A stretch of 64,000 nucleotides of DNA from Plantactinospora soyae (GTDB lineage Bacteria > Actinomycetota > Actinomycetes > Mycobacteriales > Micromonosporaceae). The notes beneath the pieces were generated by a model. It searched no databases. It was not told the origin of the DNA and saw only the letters and a list, made by a program, of their open reading frames with translations. The DNA is taken from NCBI RefSeq assembly GCF_014874095.1, contig NZ_JADBEB010000001.1, positions 4,092,001-4,156,000 of the forward strand, in the 5' to 3' direction. Of this stretch, positions 19,319-27,110 are shown in pieces. Position numbers and translations under genes: made by a program. Within the stretch, counting starts at the first letter, position 1. Each line of letters opens with the position of its first letter.

Positions 19319-19977
19319 TGGTGGTGGACGACCAGCCCGTGGTCCGGGCCGGGTTCGCCGCGATCGTCGATGCCGAACCCGACCTGGTGGTGGTCGCGGA
19401 GGCCGGCGACGGTGCGGACGCGGTACGCCGGGCCGAGGAGAGCCGGCCGGACGTGGTGCTGATGGACATCCGGATGCCCGGGATGGACGGGCTCGCCGCG
19501 ACCCGGGCACTCACCGCCGCCGCGGCCGGTCCCCGGGTGCTGGTGCTCACCACCTTCGACCTCGACGCGTACGTCTTCGAGGCGCTCCAGGTCGGTGCCT
19601 CCGGATTTCTGCTCAAGGACGCCGAGCCCGCCGACCTGCTGGCGGCGATCCGGGTGGTCGCCGCCGGCGAGGGGATGCTCGCGCCGGCGGTCACCCGACG
19701 GCTGATCGACTCGTTCGCCGCCGGCCGGTTGATCGTCCCGCCGCCGATGGCCGACACGGTGTCCGGCCTCACCGGCCGGGAACGGGAGGTGTTCGAGCGG
19801 ATCGCCGCCGGCCTCTCCAACGCGGAGATCGGCGCGGAGTTGGGCGTCGCCACCGGCACCGTGAAGGCGCACGTCAACGCCCTGCTGAGCAAGCTCGGCG
19901 TACGGGACCGGGTGCAGGCGACGATTCTGGCGTACGACCTGGGGCTGGCCCGGCCACGTGCGCGCCGGCCGGAGTAG
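19318..19977 (+). CDS. NarL/LuxR-family response regulator
   Basis: A protein of 219 aa. The receiver domain (1-120) has the phospho-acceptor Asp50 in VVLMDIRMPGMDG and the conserved Lys in FLLKDA; the C-terminal LuxR HTH (about 150-210) reads LTGREREVFERIAAGLSN and TGTVKAHVNALLSKLG. It is the DNA-binding output partner of the kinase encoded upstream. The ATG at 19318 overlaps the kinase TAA, and the nearest GGAGG is 20-odd bases upstream, so translation probably depends on coupling. Its targets are not evident. Confidence 0.93.
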   Translation: MVVDDQPVVRAGFAAIVDAEPDLVVVAEAGDGADAVRRAEESRPDVVLMDIRMPGMDGLAATRALTAAAAGPRVLVLTTFDLDAYVFEALQVGASGFLLKDAEPADLLAAIRVVAAGEGMLAPAVTRRLIDSFAAGRLIVPPPMADTVSGLTGREREVFERIAAGLSNAEIGAELGVATGTVKAHVNALLSKLGVRDRVQATILAYDLGLARPRARRPE

Positions 19978-20013
19978 TCGCAGGGACGTGGCTGGCCGGT
20001 ACGACCAGCCGTG

Positions 20014-20058
20014 CTCGGGCGGGATACCCCGGTGGCTGTCCGTGGTATCCCGCCCGAG
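20014..20058. terminator. Strong hairpin between response regulator and LPMO genes
   Basis: CTCGGGCGGGATACC (20014-20028) pairs perfectly with GGTATCCCGCCCGAG (20044-20058), a 15-bp stem with a 15-base loop, between convergent genes. A smaller GGCTGG/CCAGCC hairpin lies just before it. Confidence 0.8.
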
Positions 20059-20122
20059 ACCGTTCCGGATTCGCCGCGCGGGGGCGGGCCGGGCGACGTG
20101 CCTGCGATGGTGGAGCCGCCGC

Positions 20123-20794
20123 CTAGAAGGTCACGTCCGAGCAGCCGTAGAAGGTCTCCTGGCTGTCGGAGCGGGTCCACACGGAGTAGATGATGTGGTG
20201 GCCGCTCTTGCCGGACGGCAGTCGTCCGCTCCAGTAGTAGTGGCCGCTCTGGCTGCCCACGCTCCCGTTCTGCGGCGGGTTGACGACCGAGGAGAACGGC
20301 GTCGACTCGATGTCGTTCCAGGTCAGCGCGCGGGTGGGGCTCCAGCCGTTCCGGGTGACGTACAGGTCGAACCGGCCCGGGTGGGCGGCCCAGTTGCTGT
20401 ACCGGAACTGGACGGTCGCGCCGGAGCTGACCTGGGCCTTCGGGAAGTCGCCCCGGGCCAGGTCCCAGCCCCGGAAGGTGGAGTTGCCACCGCTGCACAG
20501 TTGGCCGTCCGGGACGAAGCCCCGGGTCCGGCCGGCACCGTCGGAGCGGAGCACGCTGAACCAGTTGTAGAGCGGGCTGACTCCACTGATGTTCGCCGCG
20601 GCGACGCAGCCGGCGTTCTTGTTCACGATGTTGCCCTGCGGGGTCAGACCGTCCTGGTAGCACGCGTAGGTGCGGCTGGCCGGCAGCATCAGCGCACCGT
20701 GTGCGGATGCCGCGTTCGGCGAGATCGCGGTCAGGAGCCCGGCGGTCAGTACGGCGGCGACGCCGACGACCGTCAGTTTGCGCAGCAGTTTCAC
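20123..20794 (-). CDS. Secreted AA10 lytic polysaccharide monooxygenase (chitin/cellulose-active)
   Basis: A protein of 223 aa, a single AA10 catalytic domain without a binding module. The signal peptide ends at ASA, leaving His32 as the mature N-terminus (HGALMLPASRTYACY). Together with His138 (AAHPGRFDLYVTRNGW) it forms the copper histidine brace. The C-terminus SVWTRSDSQETFYGCSDVTF is the family signature, and cysteines sit in expected disulfide positions. It oxidatively breaks crystalline chitin or cellulose outside the cell. The GTG at 20794 follows an AAGGGA site about 10 bases upstream. A repeated 47-bp element lies 143-189 bases upstream. Chitin versus cellulose preference is not decidable. 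Confidence 0.95.
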   Translation of the reverse strand: MKLLRKLTVVGVAAVLTAGLLTAISPNAASAHGALMLPASRTYACYQDGLTPQGNIVNKNAGCVAAANISGVSPLYNWFSVLRSDGAGRTRGFVPDGQLCSGGNSTFRGWDLARGDFPKAQVSSGATVQFRYSNWAAHPGRFDLYVTRNGWSPTRALTWNDIESTPFSSVVNPPQNGSVGSQSGHYYWSGRLPSGKSGHHIIYSVWTRSDSQETFYGCSDVTF

Positions 20795-21136
20795 GAGATG
20801 GATCCCTTCTGTTCGACCGCAGCCGGAGGTGGTTGTGGGCGGCGCGGTCGGGTGGGTACCGGCGGGGCGTCTGCCGTGGGTGTGCGTCTGTCGCGCCCGG
20901 TCACCGGCATCGTTTTCAGGCTCGGTCCCGCTCTCGCAGTGCGGTTGCCCCCGTACTGCGGCGATATGAACCATTGCAGCACGGGTGGGCGGGCTAATCA
21001 ATAGGTGACGATCGATACGTGACGTCGGATACGCCCGGCATGGCCGGAACGACGCCCTCCGTTCGGCCCGATCGGCGGGCCGCTCCCCGGCGCGGGCCAG
21101 GATCGTGGCTCCGGTTCGGCTGGGCCGGCGGTCGGG
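20795..21136. other. 342-bp non-coding region upstream of LPMO gene
   Basis: This holds the LPMO 5' region, including the repeat element at 20937-20983, and the 3' end of the convergently placed cupin gene's neighbourhood. The frame of the LPMO gene stays open upstream to 21001, but it would bury the signal peptide, so it is treated as non-coding. A small AT-rich patch with GATCGATACGTGACG lies near 21010. I see no clear sigma-70 promoter. Confidence 0.5.
20937..20983 (-). repeat. 47-bp leader element, copy A (upstream of LPMO)
   Basis: Matches copy B (24349-24395) at 43 of 47 positions, in the same orientation relative to its downstream gene. On the minus strand its last 22 bases (20937-20958) fold as a hairpin with CAGT/ACTG and CGG/CCG arms around a GGGCAA loop. 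The minus strand also encodes MVHIAAVRGQPH from an ATG at 20974. It could be a regulatory hairpin, a leader peptide, or a remnant of a small repeat. Confidence 0.7.
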
Positions 21137-21577
21137 TCAGGCCAGTTGGAAGTCGGCGAAGTCGAACCCGGGTGCCACCACGCAGCTGACCAGCACCGGC
21201 TGGTCACCGGCGGGTTCCGCCGCCTGCCAGACGCCGCCCGGAACGACCGCCTGCGGATGCTCCCCGGCAGCCACGTCGGGGCCGAGCCGGATCTCCGCCG
21301 GCTCCGCGCCGGGCACGTCCGCCGAGCCGGCCAGCCACAGCCGGAGCGGGCCGCCCGAGTGCCACAGCCACAGCTCCGTGGAGCGCACCACGTGCCAGCG
21401 GGAGCGCTCGCCCGGCTGGAGCAGGAAGTAGATCGCGGTCGCCGCGGAACGCGGTCCGGCGTACCCGTCGGGGGTGAAGGTGTGCGTCGACCGCCAGGTC
21501 TCCCGGAACCAGCCGCCCTCGGGGTGTGGGGCCAGGTCGAGCTGTTCGGCGAGGTCGGGTCGGCTCGGTGTCGTCAC
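21137..21577 (-). CDS. DUF985 cupin-family protein
   Basis: A protein of 146 aa, a single cupin barrel of the DUF985 type. The opening LDLAPHPEGGWFRETWRS and the later AIYFLLQPGERSRWHVVRS, ELWLWHSGGP and VVPGGVWQAAE are diagnostic. The His and Glu of the barrel could hold a metal, but no reaction is established for the family. The GTG start at 21577 has a clean GGAGG site 7 bases upstream. It appears to be a single-gene unit. Confidence 0.88.
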   Translation of the reverse strand: MTTPSRPDLAEQLDLAPHPEGGWFRETWRSTHTFTPDGYAGPRSAATAIYFLLQPGERSRWHVVRSTELWLWHSGGPLRLWLAGSADVPGAEPAEIRLGPDVAAGEHPQAVVPGGVWQAAEPAGDQPVLVSCVVAPGFDFADFQLA

Positions 21578-21962
21578 GGGTTGACCTCCACTCGGGTACG
21601 GCCGGCGGCTGGCCGGTTCCTCGGCGTGCCCATCGTCCACCGGCAGCGTATCGGGTCCGCCGGCCGGTCCGCCGTCGACGACGCCTCCGGAAGGTGAAGC
21701 GCGATCGCCCAGCGGTTTAGAACAATTTATTAAGTGTGGGCAAATGCCTGCGCCGGCAACAGGCACATCGATGTGGGTAATAGCTTGACAAGTGATCCAG
21801 ATATTTAGAAGGATTAATGCGCGCATCGGTGGTGCGTAAACGGGGGCATCTGAGATCAGCGCTGACCGGCCCGAGGCTGTGCCTCGGTCGCCGGTGGATT
21901 CCCCTGTCACCGTGTCCCGGGCCCGTCTGGGAAATGTCCGACCTGGTGAAGGGAAAGTGAGC
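21578..21962. promoter_or_regulatory. 385-bp region with AT-rich patch upstream of propeller gene
   Basis: About 21717-21840 is markedly AT-rich against its surroundings (AACAATTTATTAAGTG; ATATTTAGAAGGATTAATG). It contains a perfect 12-bp palindrome CACATCGATGTG (21764-21775), an inverted repeat TGCCTG/CAGGCA (21745-21750 and 21760-21765), two TTTAGAA words and a TTGACA hexamer (21785-21790) on the plus strand. No well-spaced -10 follows the TTGACA. It probably holds the promoter and operators of the secreted propeller gene. Confidence 0.45.
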
Positions 21963-23480
21963 ATGATCGGTGCACGCGAGTTCACGGTCCATCGGCGTCT
22001 CGCCCTATTGTTGGCGCTGGCGACGGTGTCCCTGTCCGTACTTCTCTCCGGTCTTCCGGCGTACGCCGGTGTGTCGCGTGCACCGGTCGCGACCGGTGCG
22101 GAGCTGACCGCCACCCTGCTGCCCGGGGCGGAGGACGGCACCCGGTTGGCGGTCGACTGGCGGGGTGCCGCCGGTGCCCGGCTCGGCGTGACACTGGGTA
22201 CGTCAGAGCGGCCGGATCGGGTCCTGGTCGCGGAACGGCCGCTGAGGTCCGGCGCCAACCTGCTCACCCTGCCGGTCCACGCGGGCGCGAGCGGGACCCT
22301 GCGGCTACGGGTCGAGGGCGGCTCCGGTGTGCTGCTCCGGACCCTGGTGCAGGAGCTCGACGAGCTGCGGGCCGAGTCCGAGTTCGCCTGGGCACCGGAG
22401 TCCTCCGTCGCCGCCGTGCCACCCGGTCTGATCGTCGGTGGCATCTTCGGCGCGACCGGCGCGGGGACTGCGAACAACATCGCCCGGCTGAACGGCAGTA
22501 CCTGGTCGTCCTTCACCGGTCCGGGCGGTACGGGCGCCGACAGCCAGGTCGCTGTGCTGGGCGTCTTCGACGGAGACCTGATCGCCGGCGGAAGCTTCAT
22601 GTACGCGGGCGGCAACCTGGTCCGTGGTATCGCCCGGTGGGACGGCACGGACTGGTTGCCATTGACCGGGTCGTCCGGCACCGGGGTGATGACGATGCCG
22701 TTCGACTTCGTGGCCAGCCTCGCGGTCTACAACGGCGACCTGATCGTCGGTGGACAGTTCCTCCGGGCCGGAAGCGTTCCGGTGAACCACGTCGCGCGGT
22801 GGGACGGCGCCGAGTGGTACCCGTTGACCGGGCCCTCCGGCACCGGGGTCGACTACGCCGCGGTCCGGGACCTGGCCATCTACGGCGGCGCGCTCATCGT
22901 GGGCGGCGGCTTCACCCAGGCCGGTGGGATCCCGGCGTCCCGCATCGCACGCTGGAACGGCAGCACGTGGTCGACGTTGGGCGCCGGCCTGGGCACCACC
23001 CAGGTGACCGCCGACGTCGCGGCGCTGACCATCTACAACGGGGCGCTGATCGCGGCGGGCTACTTCGACGACGCGGCCGGGGTGACGGCGAATCACGTCG
23101 CCCGGTGGAACGGCACCGCGTGGTCGGTGCTGACCGGACCATCCGGCACCGGTACCTCCGATCCGGTCCGGGACGTGACCGTCTACAACGGGGCGTTGAT
23201 CGTCGCCGGGCACTTCACCCATGCCGGCGGGCTGCCGGTGAACTACATCGCCCGGTGGAACGGCAGCGCCTGGTCGGGCCTGACCGGCCCGTCCGGCACC
23301 GGCACCAACTCCACGGTCTACACCGTGACCGTACGGTCCGGGGCGCTGATCGTCGGCGGTGACTTCAGCCAGGCCGGCGGGGTGAGCGCGGGCTACCTGG
23401 GCCGGTGGAACGGCACCGCCTGGTCGGCCGTCTCGGCCACCGGGCCGAACGGTCCGGTCTTCGCCCTGCTCAGCGCGTAA
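21963..23480 (+). CDS. Secreted seven-repeat beta-propeller protein
   Basis: A protein of 505 aa. An N-terminal signal peptide (basic HRRLALLLALATVSL, cleavage near AYA) is followed by a beta-rich domain of about 110 residues. Seven repeats of about 48 residues then run from about residue 158 to the end. The consensus is ALIVGGxFxxAGGxxxNxIARWNGSxWSxLTGPSGTG, with closest units IFGATG, SFMYAGG, QFLRAG, GFTQAGG, YFDDAAG, HFTHAGG and DFSQAGG. Seven units fit a seven-bladed propeller. Such proteins bind partners or glycans outside the cell; there is no catalytic motif. The ATG at 21963 follows an AAGGG site; a GTG six bases upstream is too close to it. A terminator hairpin follows. Confidence 0.8.
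   Translation: MIGAREFTVHRRLALLLALATVSLSVLLSGLPAYAGVSRAPVATGAELTATLLPGAEDGTRLAVDWRGAAGARLGVTLGTSERPDRVLVAERPLRSGANLLTLPVHAGASGTLRLRVEGGSGVLLRTLVQELDELRAESEFAWAPESSVAAVPPGLIVGGIFGATGAGTANNIARLNGSTWSSFTGPGGTGADSQVAVLGVFDGDLIAGGSFMYAGGNLVRGIARWDGTDWLPLTGSSGTGVMTMPFDFVASLAVYNGDLIVGGQFLRAGSVPVNHVARWDGAEWYPLTGPSGTGVDYAAVRDLAIYGGALIVGGGFTQAGGIPASRIARWNGSTWSTLGAGLGTTQVTADVAALTIYNGALIAAGYFDDAAGVTANHVARWNGTAWSVLTGPSGTGTSDPVRDVTVYNGALIVAGHFTHAGGLPVNYIARWNGSAWSGLTGPSGTGTNSTVYTVTVRSGALIVGGDFSQAGGVSAGYLGRWNGTAWSAVSATGPNGPVFALLSA
22432..23460 (+). repeat. Seven coding repeats of about 145 bp (propeller blades)
   Basis: The units share long DNA words such as ATCGCCCGGTGGAACGGC and ACCGGNCCNTCCGGCACC at regular spacing, so the blades arose by tandem duplication and remain similar at DNA level, most strongly between units 3 and 7. 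Confidence 0.8.
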
Positions 23481-23515
23481 CCGGCCGGGGCGAGCGAGCC
23501 GGCTCCGACAGGGCA

Positions 23516-23560
23516 CCGGCGGTCGGGTGGGCGGGAAGTGCCGCTCCGCCCGACCGCCGG
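23516..23560. terminator. Bidirectional hairpin after propeller gene
   Basis: CCGGCGGTCGGG (23516-23527) pairs perfectly with CCCGACCGCCGG (23549-23560); the inner GGGCGG and CCGC extend it. It separates two convergent genes. Confidence 0.7.
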
Positions 23561-23583
23561 CGTCGTCGTGGTTGTCGCCGTGC

Positions 23584-24165
23584 TCAGAGCCCGGCGGCCG
23601 CGTCGTAGCGGCGGCGCAGGTCGGCCATCTCCGAATCGGACAGGGCCTCCTTCTCTGCCTGCTGCTCGTACGGGTCCGGGAACACCTCGCGGAGCCGGTC
23701 GATGAACCTCGTGTTCTCCGTCGCCTCGACGACCTGGATGCCCGGCGGTTCGGTGGACATGTCCATGATCAGTGGGCCGACCAGCTTGACCGCCCAGTCC
23801 CACGGCTTGTCCGGCTCGGCGATGCCGCAGAGGTGGAAGCCGTAGACCAGGTCCACGTCGGCCAGTGCGGTGACAGTGGTCGGCTCGAAGCCGTAGACGT
23901 GTACGCCGCAGATCACCGACGGCTTCTTGTCGCCCTCCGAATTGACCTGTGCGGTGTGGCCCGCGTGCTGGTGCTGGGCCGGGTCGGCCGTTTCGAGCAC
24001 CGTCCGCATCCGGGTCATGATCTGGCCCCTCAGGTCGGCCGGGCGAGCCTCCGAACCGGCCGAGTTGACCAGTACGACCGCCGTGGCCGACACCGCCAAC
24101 AGGATGACCGCCACCCACACGAAACGGTTGCGGTACCACCCCGCGAAACTGTCACGGGTAAACAT
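23584..24165 (-). CDS. Membrane-anchored protein of unknown function
   Basis: A protein of 193 aa that I do not recognise. A single N-terminal membrane helix (about residues 14-36, RFVWVAVILLAVSATAVVLV) is followed by an extracytoplasmic domain of about 155 residues. That domain has two Cys (ICGVHVYGF and FHLCGIAE) that could pair, a His-rich patch (QHQHAGH) and an acidic, helical C-terminus (ADLRRRYDAAAGL). The ATG at 24165 follows AGGTGA. The 47-bp element copy B lies 184-230 bases upstream in the same orientation as at the LPMO gene, which suggests shared control. Confidence 0.65.
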   Translation of the reverse strand: MFTRDSFAGWYRNRFVWVAVILLAVSATAVVLVNSAGSEARPADLRGQIMTRMRTVLETADPAQHQHAGHTAQVNSEGDKKPSVICGVHVYGFEPTTVTALADVDLVYGFHLCGIAEPDKPWDWAVKLVGPLIMDMSTEPPGIQVVEATENTRFIDRLREVFPDPYEQQAEKEALSDSEMADLRRRYDAAAGL

Positions 24166-24627
24166 GATCGTGTATCACCTCGTCGCCGGTTGATGCGTTG
24201 GCAGATCCCGGTCGGACACGTCGGGCCAGGTGCGCGTACGCGTCCGGTGCGGTGAACTCGCGTGGCTGGCCCCGTTGCTGAGCGGCGTCGATGATCGTCC
24301 GCACGGTACGTCGTCCAGCCCTCGGCTGCTCCCGGTGATGGCCGTTCCCAGTGTGGTTGCCCCCGCACTGCGGCGATATGAGCCATTCCAGCACGCCTCG
24401 CCCGCTCCGGCAACATCGATGACCCTCATCGGGACGTCGTCATCGTCACGACGGGCGCCGGCAGCGCTTGACCACGCCGTGCGGGGCGAGGCGCTGGTCG
24501 GTGCGATGGCTACCTGACCTCGGAGGTAATCGACAGTCCCGGGCGACAGGTGGAAGGTTCGTGGTCGGCGGCGGTACGGATCGAGTCGGACCGCCGCCGC
24601 GACCCACCCTCATTCGGAAGGACCCCA
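24166..24627. other. 462-bp non-coding region with element copy B
   Basis: Divergent spacer between the membrane-anchored orphan gene and the SnoaL-like gene. It holds repeat element B (24349-24395) and, near 24404-24440, a CGATGACCCTCATCG dyad. The ribosome site for the rightward gene is AAGGACCCCA at 24618-24627. Short frames cross it in several phases but none has a ribosome site or protein-like composition. Confidence 0.5.
24349..24395 (-). repeat. 47-bp leader element, copy B
   Basis: Copy of 20937-20983 with four substitutions. The minus-strand hairpin at 24349-24370 is retained: one arm mismatch of copy A is repaired here and a different one appears. The minus strand encodes MAHIAAVRGQPH from an ATG at 24386; it is not in frame with the gene downstream. 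Confidence 0.7.
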
Positions 24628-24996
24628 GTGGTGAACGACTTCAAGAGCCTTGTCGACCAGTACCTCGAGCTGTGGAACGAGCCGGACGCCGACGTACGGT
24701 CGAAGGGGATCGCCGACCTCTTCGTGGCGGAGGCCACGTACACCGATCCGCTCGCCGACGTCGGGGGACACGGCGGCATCGGAGCGGTGATCAGCGGAGC
24801 CCGCGAGATGTTTCCCGGTCTGGTCTTCGAGCCGACCGGGTTACTCGACGGCCACCACGACATCGTCCGGTTCGGCTGGCAACTCGTACCGTCCGGTGGC
24901 GGGGAGCCCGTCGTCGTCGGTTTCGACGTCGCCGGGATCACCGAGGACGGCCGGATCCGGGCGGTCTACGGCTTCCTGGACAAGGTCCCCGGCTGA
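24628..24996 (+). CDS. SnoaL-like / NTF2-fold protein
   Basis: A protein of 122 aa with the NTF2-like cone fold: helix 1 NDFKSLVDQYLELWNEPDAD, LFVAEATYTDPLADVGGHGG, then IVRFGWQLVPSGG and GFDVAGITEDGRIRAVYGFL. This order is typical of SnoaL-like small-molecule isomerases, hydratases and uncharacterised relatives. No catalytic assignment is safe. The GTG at 24628 with AGGA just upstream is preferred; the next codon is also GTG. Confidence 0.8.
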   Translation: MVNDFKSLVDQYLELWNEPDADVRSKGIADLFVAEATYTDPLADVGGHGGIGAVISGAREMFPGLVFEPTGLLDGHHDIVRFGWQLVPSGGGEPVVVGFDVAGITEDGRIRAVYGFLDKVPG

Positions 24997-25061
24997 CCCC
25001 GATGTCCGGTGCGCGACGCGGGCCCGACCAGCAGCGAGGTCGGGTCCGCCGTGGAATCGGT

Positions 25062-25487
25062 TCAGGCGGTGGGCGTCGGGTCCGCCGGCGGGCGCCGGTC
25101 CGGCACGAGAGCCTGGGCCGCGTTCGCCACGAACAGCAGCGCCGACGGCAGGAACGCGACGCCGAGGCCGCCCAGTGCCAGCAGCAGACCCCAACCGCCG
25201 ATCACGGCTCCGGCGAGGAGGTCGACCAGTCCGGTCCGCCCGGCGAATCGCTGGGCCAGCAGCGGCAGGGCGGCGCCGACCACCGGCACGCCGAGCAGGA
25301 AGAACGCTGCCGACCCGGCGTCGTCGACGGTCAGCGGCGTGAGGGCGGCGGCGACCAGCGCGGTGATCACCAGCCCGGCCCAGCGGACGCTTCGTCGCCC
25401 GTCGACGGGTTTCCGGATCACCACCAGTACGCCGACCGCCAGTACGGCGACCAGGGCACCCAGCGTGGCGACGAGGATCATCCTCAT
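25062..25487 (-). CDS. Small integral membrane protein, unknown function
   Basis: A protein of 141 aa with four predicted membrane helices (about residues 4-24, 35-55, 62-80 and 88-122) and a short Pro/Arg-rich cytoplasmic tail. No known motif is seen. It converges on the SnoaL-like gene and is divergent from the ASCH-HTH gene. Confidence 0.6.
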   Translation of the reverse strand: MRMILVATLGALVAVLAVGVLVVIRKPVDGRRSVRWAGLVITALVAAALTPLTVDDAGSAAFFLLGVPVVGAALPLLAQRFAGRTGLVDLLAGAVIGGWGLLLALGGLGVAFLPSALLFVANAAQALVPDRRPPADPTPTA

Positions 25488-25657
25488 GGCCCCTCCGGTC
25501 TGTCGGGGACGTTGCGTCCGCTACGGGGCTGACCTGCCGGTCCACCGACACCCGGCCACGTCGACCCACGACCACCTGCCCGGACAGATTACCGTCGATC
25601 GGAGATCTTTCACTCTCCGTCGTCCCGCCCGTCCGGTTGGCGCGGGAGAATTCCGAG

Positions 25658-26287
25658 ATGCTCCTTACCCGGTTGATCGCCGAGGGCGTGGCGGCGGGCA
25701 CCGTCAGCCTGATCTTCCGGCGCTGGGCCAGACCCGACGTACGGGCCGGCGACACCCTGGTCACCAGCGCCGGTGTCGTCGCTGTCGAGTCGATCGTCGC
25801 CATCGACCCGGCCACGATCACGGATGCCGACGCCCGTCGCGCCGGCTCGACGTCCGCCGCGGTGTTGCTCGCTGCCCTCGGTGGCAGCCCCGACGGGAGC
25901 ACGTACCGGATCGAGGTTCGGTACGTCGGCCCCGATCCCCGGGTGGCGCTCAGTGCCGAGGATCAGTTGTCGCCCGAGCAGCGTGCCGAGGTGACGGCCC
26001 GGCTGGCCCGGCTCGACCAGCACAGCACCCACGGCCCGTGGACCCACGCCCTGCTCCGGCTGGTCGCGGCGAACCCCGGCCGACGGGCGGTCGAACTTGC
26101 CGAGCAGGTCGGCCGCGACCGGGACGCGGTGAAACGTGACATCCGCAAGTTGAAGAACCTGGGTCTCACCCACAGCCTCGACGTCGGGTACCGAATCTCA
26201 CCGCGCGGCTCCGCGTACCTCGCCGGTCTGCCCGAGGGGAACCAGGGCGAACCGGCCGGCGGGGGCGGTCCGTCGGTCATCGACTGA
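25658..26287 (+). CDS. ASCH-like domain protein with C-terminal winged helix
   Basis: A protein of 209 aa. Residues about 1-105 look like an ASCH/PUA-like RNA- or nucleotide-binding fold (TVSLIFRRWARPDVRAGDTL, TSAGVVAVESIVAID, ITDADARRAG, YRIEVRYVG). Residues about 115-190 form a winged helix (WTHALLRLVAANPGRRAVEL, GRDRDAVKRDIRKLKNLGLT). The pairing suggests a sensor of a nucleotide-like ligand with DNA-binding output, or an RNA-binding protein. The ATG at 25658 has GGGAGA 8 bases upstream. It ends 17 bp before the HhH-GPD gene and is probably co-transcribed with it. The domain calls are from sequence pattern only. Confidence 0.65.
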   Translation: MLLTRLIAEGVAAGTVSLIFRRWARPDVRAGDTLVTSAGVVAVESIVAIDPATITDADARRAGSTSAAVLLAALGGSPDGSTYRIEVRYVGPDPRVALSAEDQLSPEQRAEVTARLARLDQHSTHGPWTHALLRLVAANPGRRAVELAEQVGRDRDAVKRDIRKLKNLGLTHSLDVGYRISPRGSAYLAGLPEGNQGEPAGGGGPSVID

Positions 26288-26304
26288 GCGGGCAAGATGG
26301 GCGT

Positions 26305-26883
26305 ATGACGCTCTCGCTGCCCATCGCTGCCGAAGCCAACGAGTTGCTCCGGCGCGACCCGCTGGCGTTGCTGACGGGCATGGTCCTTGACCAGCAGGTC
26401 AGCATGGAGAAGGCCTTCGCCGGCCCGTACGAGCTGGTGAAGCGGCTCGGACACGAGCCGGACGCCGCCGAGTTGGCCGACTACGACCCGGAGGCGCTGA
26501 CGGCGATCTTCGCCGAGCGCCCCGCCCTGCACCGGTTCCCGAAGGCCATGGCGGCCCGGGTGCAGGAGGTCTGCCGCGCCCTCGTCGAGCGGTACGACGG
26601 CGACCCGAGCCGGCTGTGGTCCGAGGCCGAGGACGGCCGGGAACTGCTGAAGCGGATCACCGAGTTGCCGGGGTTCGGCAAGCAGAAGGGGCAGATCTTC
26701 GTCGCCCTGCTCGGCAAGCGGTTCGGCGTCCAGCCGCCCGGCTGGCGCGAGGCGGCGGGCGACTACGGCATCGACGGCGTGCACCACTCGGTCGCGGACG
26801 TCGTCGACGACACCTCGTTGGCCAAGGTGCGGGAGCACAAGCAGCAGATGAAGGCCGCGGCCAAGGCCGGCGCGGCCGGCTGA
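26305..26883 (+). CDS. HhH-GPD base-excision repair family protein
   Basis: A protein of 192 aa matching the actinobacterial HhH-GPD group (the uncharacterised TIGR03252 type). LTGMVLDQQVSMEKAFAGP sits where glycosylases have the QQ helix, and ITELPGFGKQKGQIFVALLG is the helix-hairpin-helix that grips DNA backbone. The usual catalytic Asp is not obvious downstream (SVADVVDD is nearest), so activity is uncertain. Family members excise damaged bases. It lies directly downstream of the ASCH-HTH gene. Confidence 0.85.
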   Translation: MTLSLPIAAEANELLRRDPLALLTGMVLDQQVSMEKAFAGPYELVKRLGHEPDAAELADYDPEALTAIFAERPALHRFPKAMAARVQEVCRALVERYDGDPSRLWSEAEDGRELLKRITELPGFGKQKGQIFVALLGKRFGVQPPGWREAAGDYGIDGVHHSVADVVDDTSLAKVREHKQQMKAAAKAGAAG

Positions 26884-27110
26884 CCCGGGCGATCAGGTCC
26901 GGCCCGGTGGCGAGCACTTCCGGGGGTCGGTCGACCGGTTGACCCCGGCCTCGGGGCTCGAATCGGGGCCGGAGGCAGCGCCCCGGGCCGGCACTGGCTC
27001 GTTTGAGGGTTGAGATCGTCGACACTCAGGGGGCGCTGTGGTCGTTCCGGCGGCGCCCGCTGGCGTACGCCCGGCCGAGGTGTCGACCGGACGTTCCGGG
27101 TCGGCGACGG

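Noticed and set aside
15701-19510. Very long open frame on the minus strand (over 1200 codons) across the CPBP and kinase genes
   Set aside because: Only its 3' third encodes a real protein (CPBP protease); the rest is the antisense of the kinase gene, a usual artefact of high-GC third positions.
20937-20983. Element A (and B) as a c-di-AMP (ydaO-type) riboswitch, because the minus strand reads GCAGUACGGGGGCAACC
   Set aside because: Only 47 bases are shared between the two copies, the expected downstream GGGUGAAUC-like block is missing in both, and no paired P1 closing stem is visible.
20795-21001. N-terminal extension of the LPMO starting near 21001
   Set aside because: The extension is Arg/Pro/Thr-rich, would put about 70 residues before the signal peptide, and the GTG at 20794 has a ribosome site and gives a normal Sec signal with mature N-terminal His.
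22432-23460. Regularly spaced repeats as a CRISPR array
   Set aside because: Units are about 145 bp, in frame, and encode propeller blades; there are no short conserved repeats with unique spacers and no cas genes.
23584-24165. The 193-aa orphan as a copper or metal-binding LPMO accessory protein, from its QHQHAGH patch and position
   Set aside because: The His patch is short, no copper-binding family signature is present, and only the shared upstream element links it to the LPMO gene.
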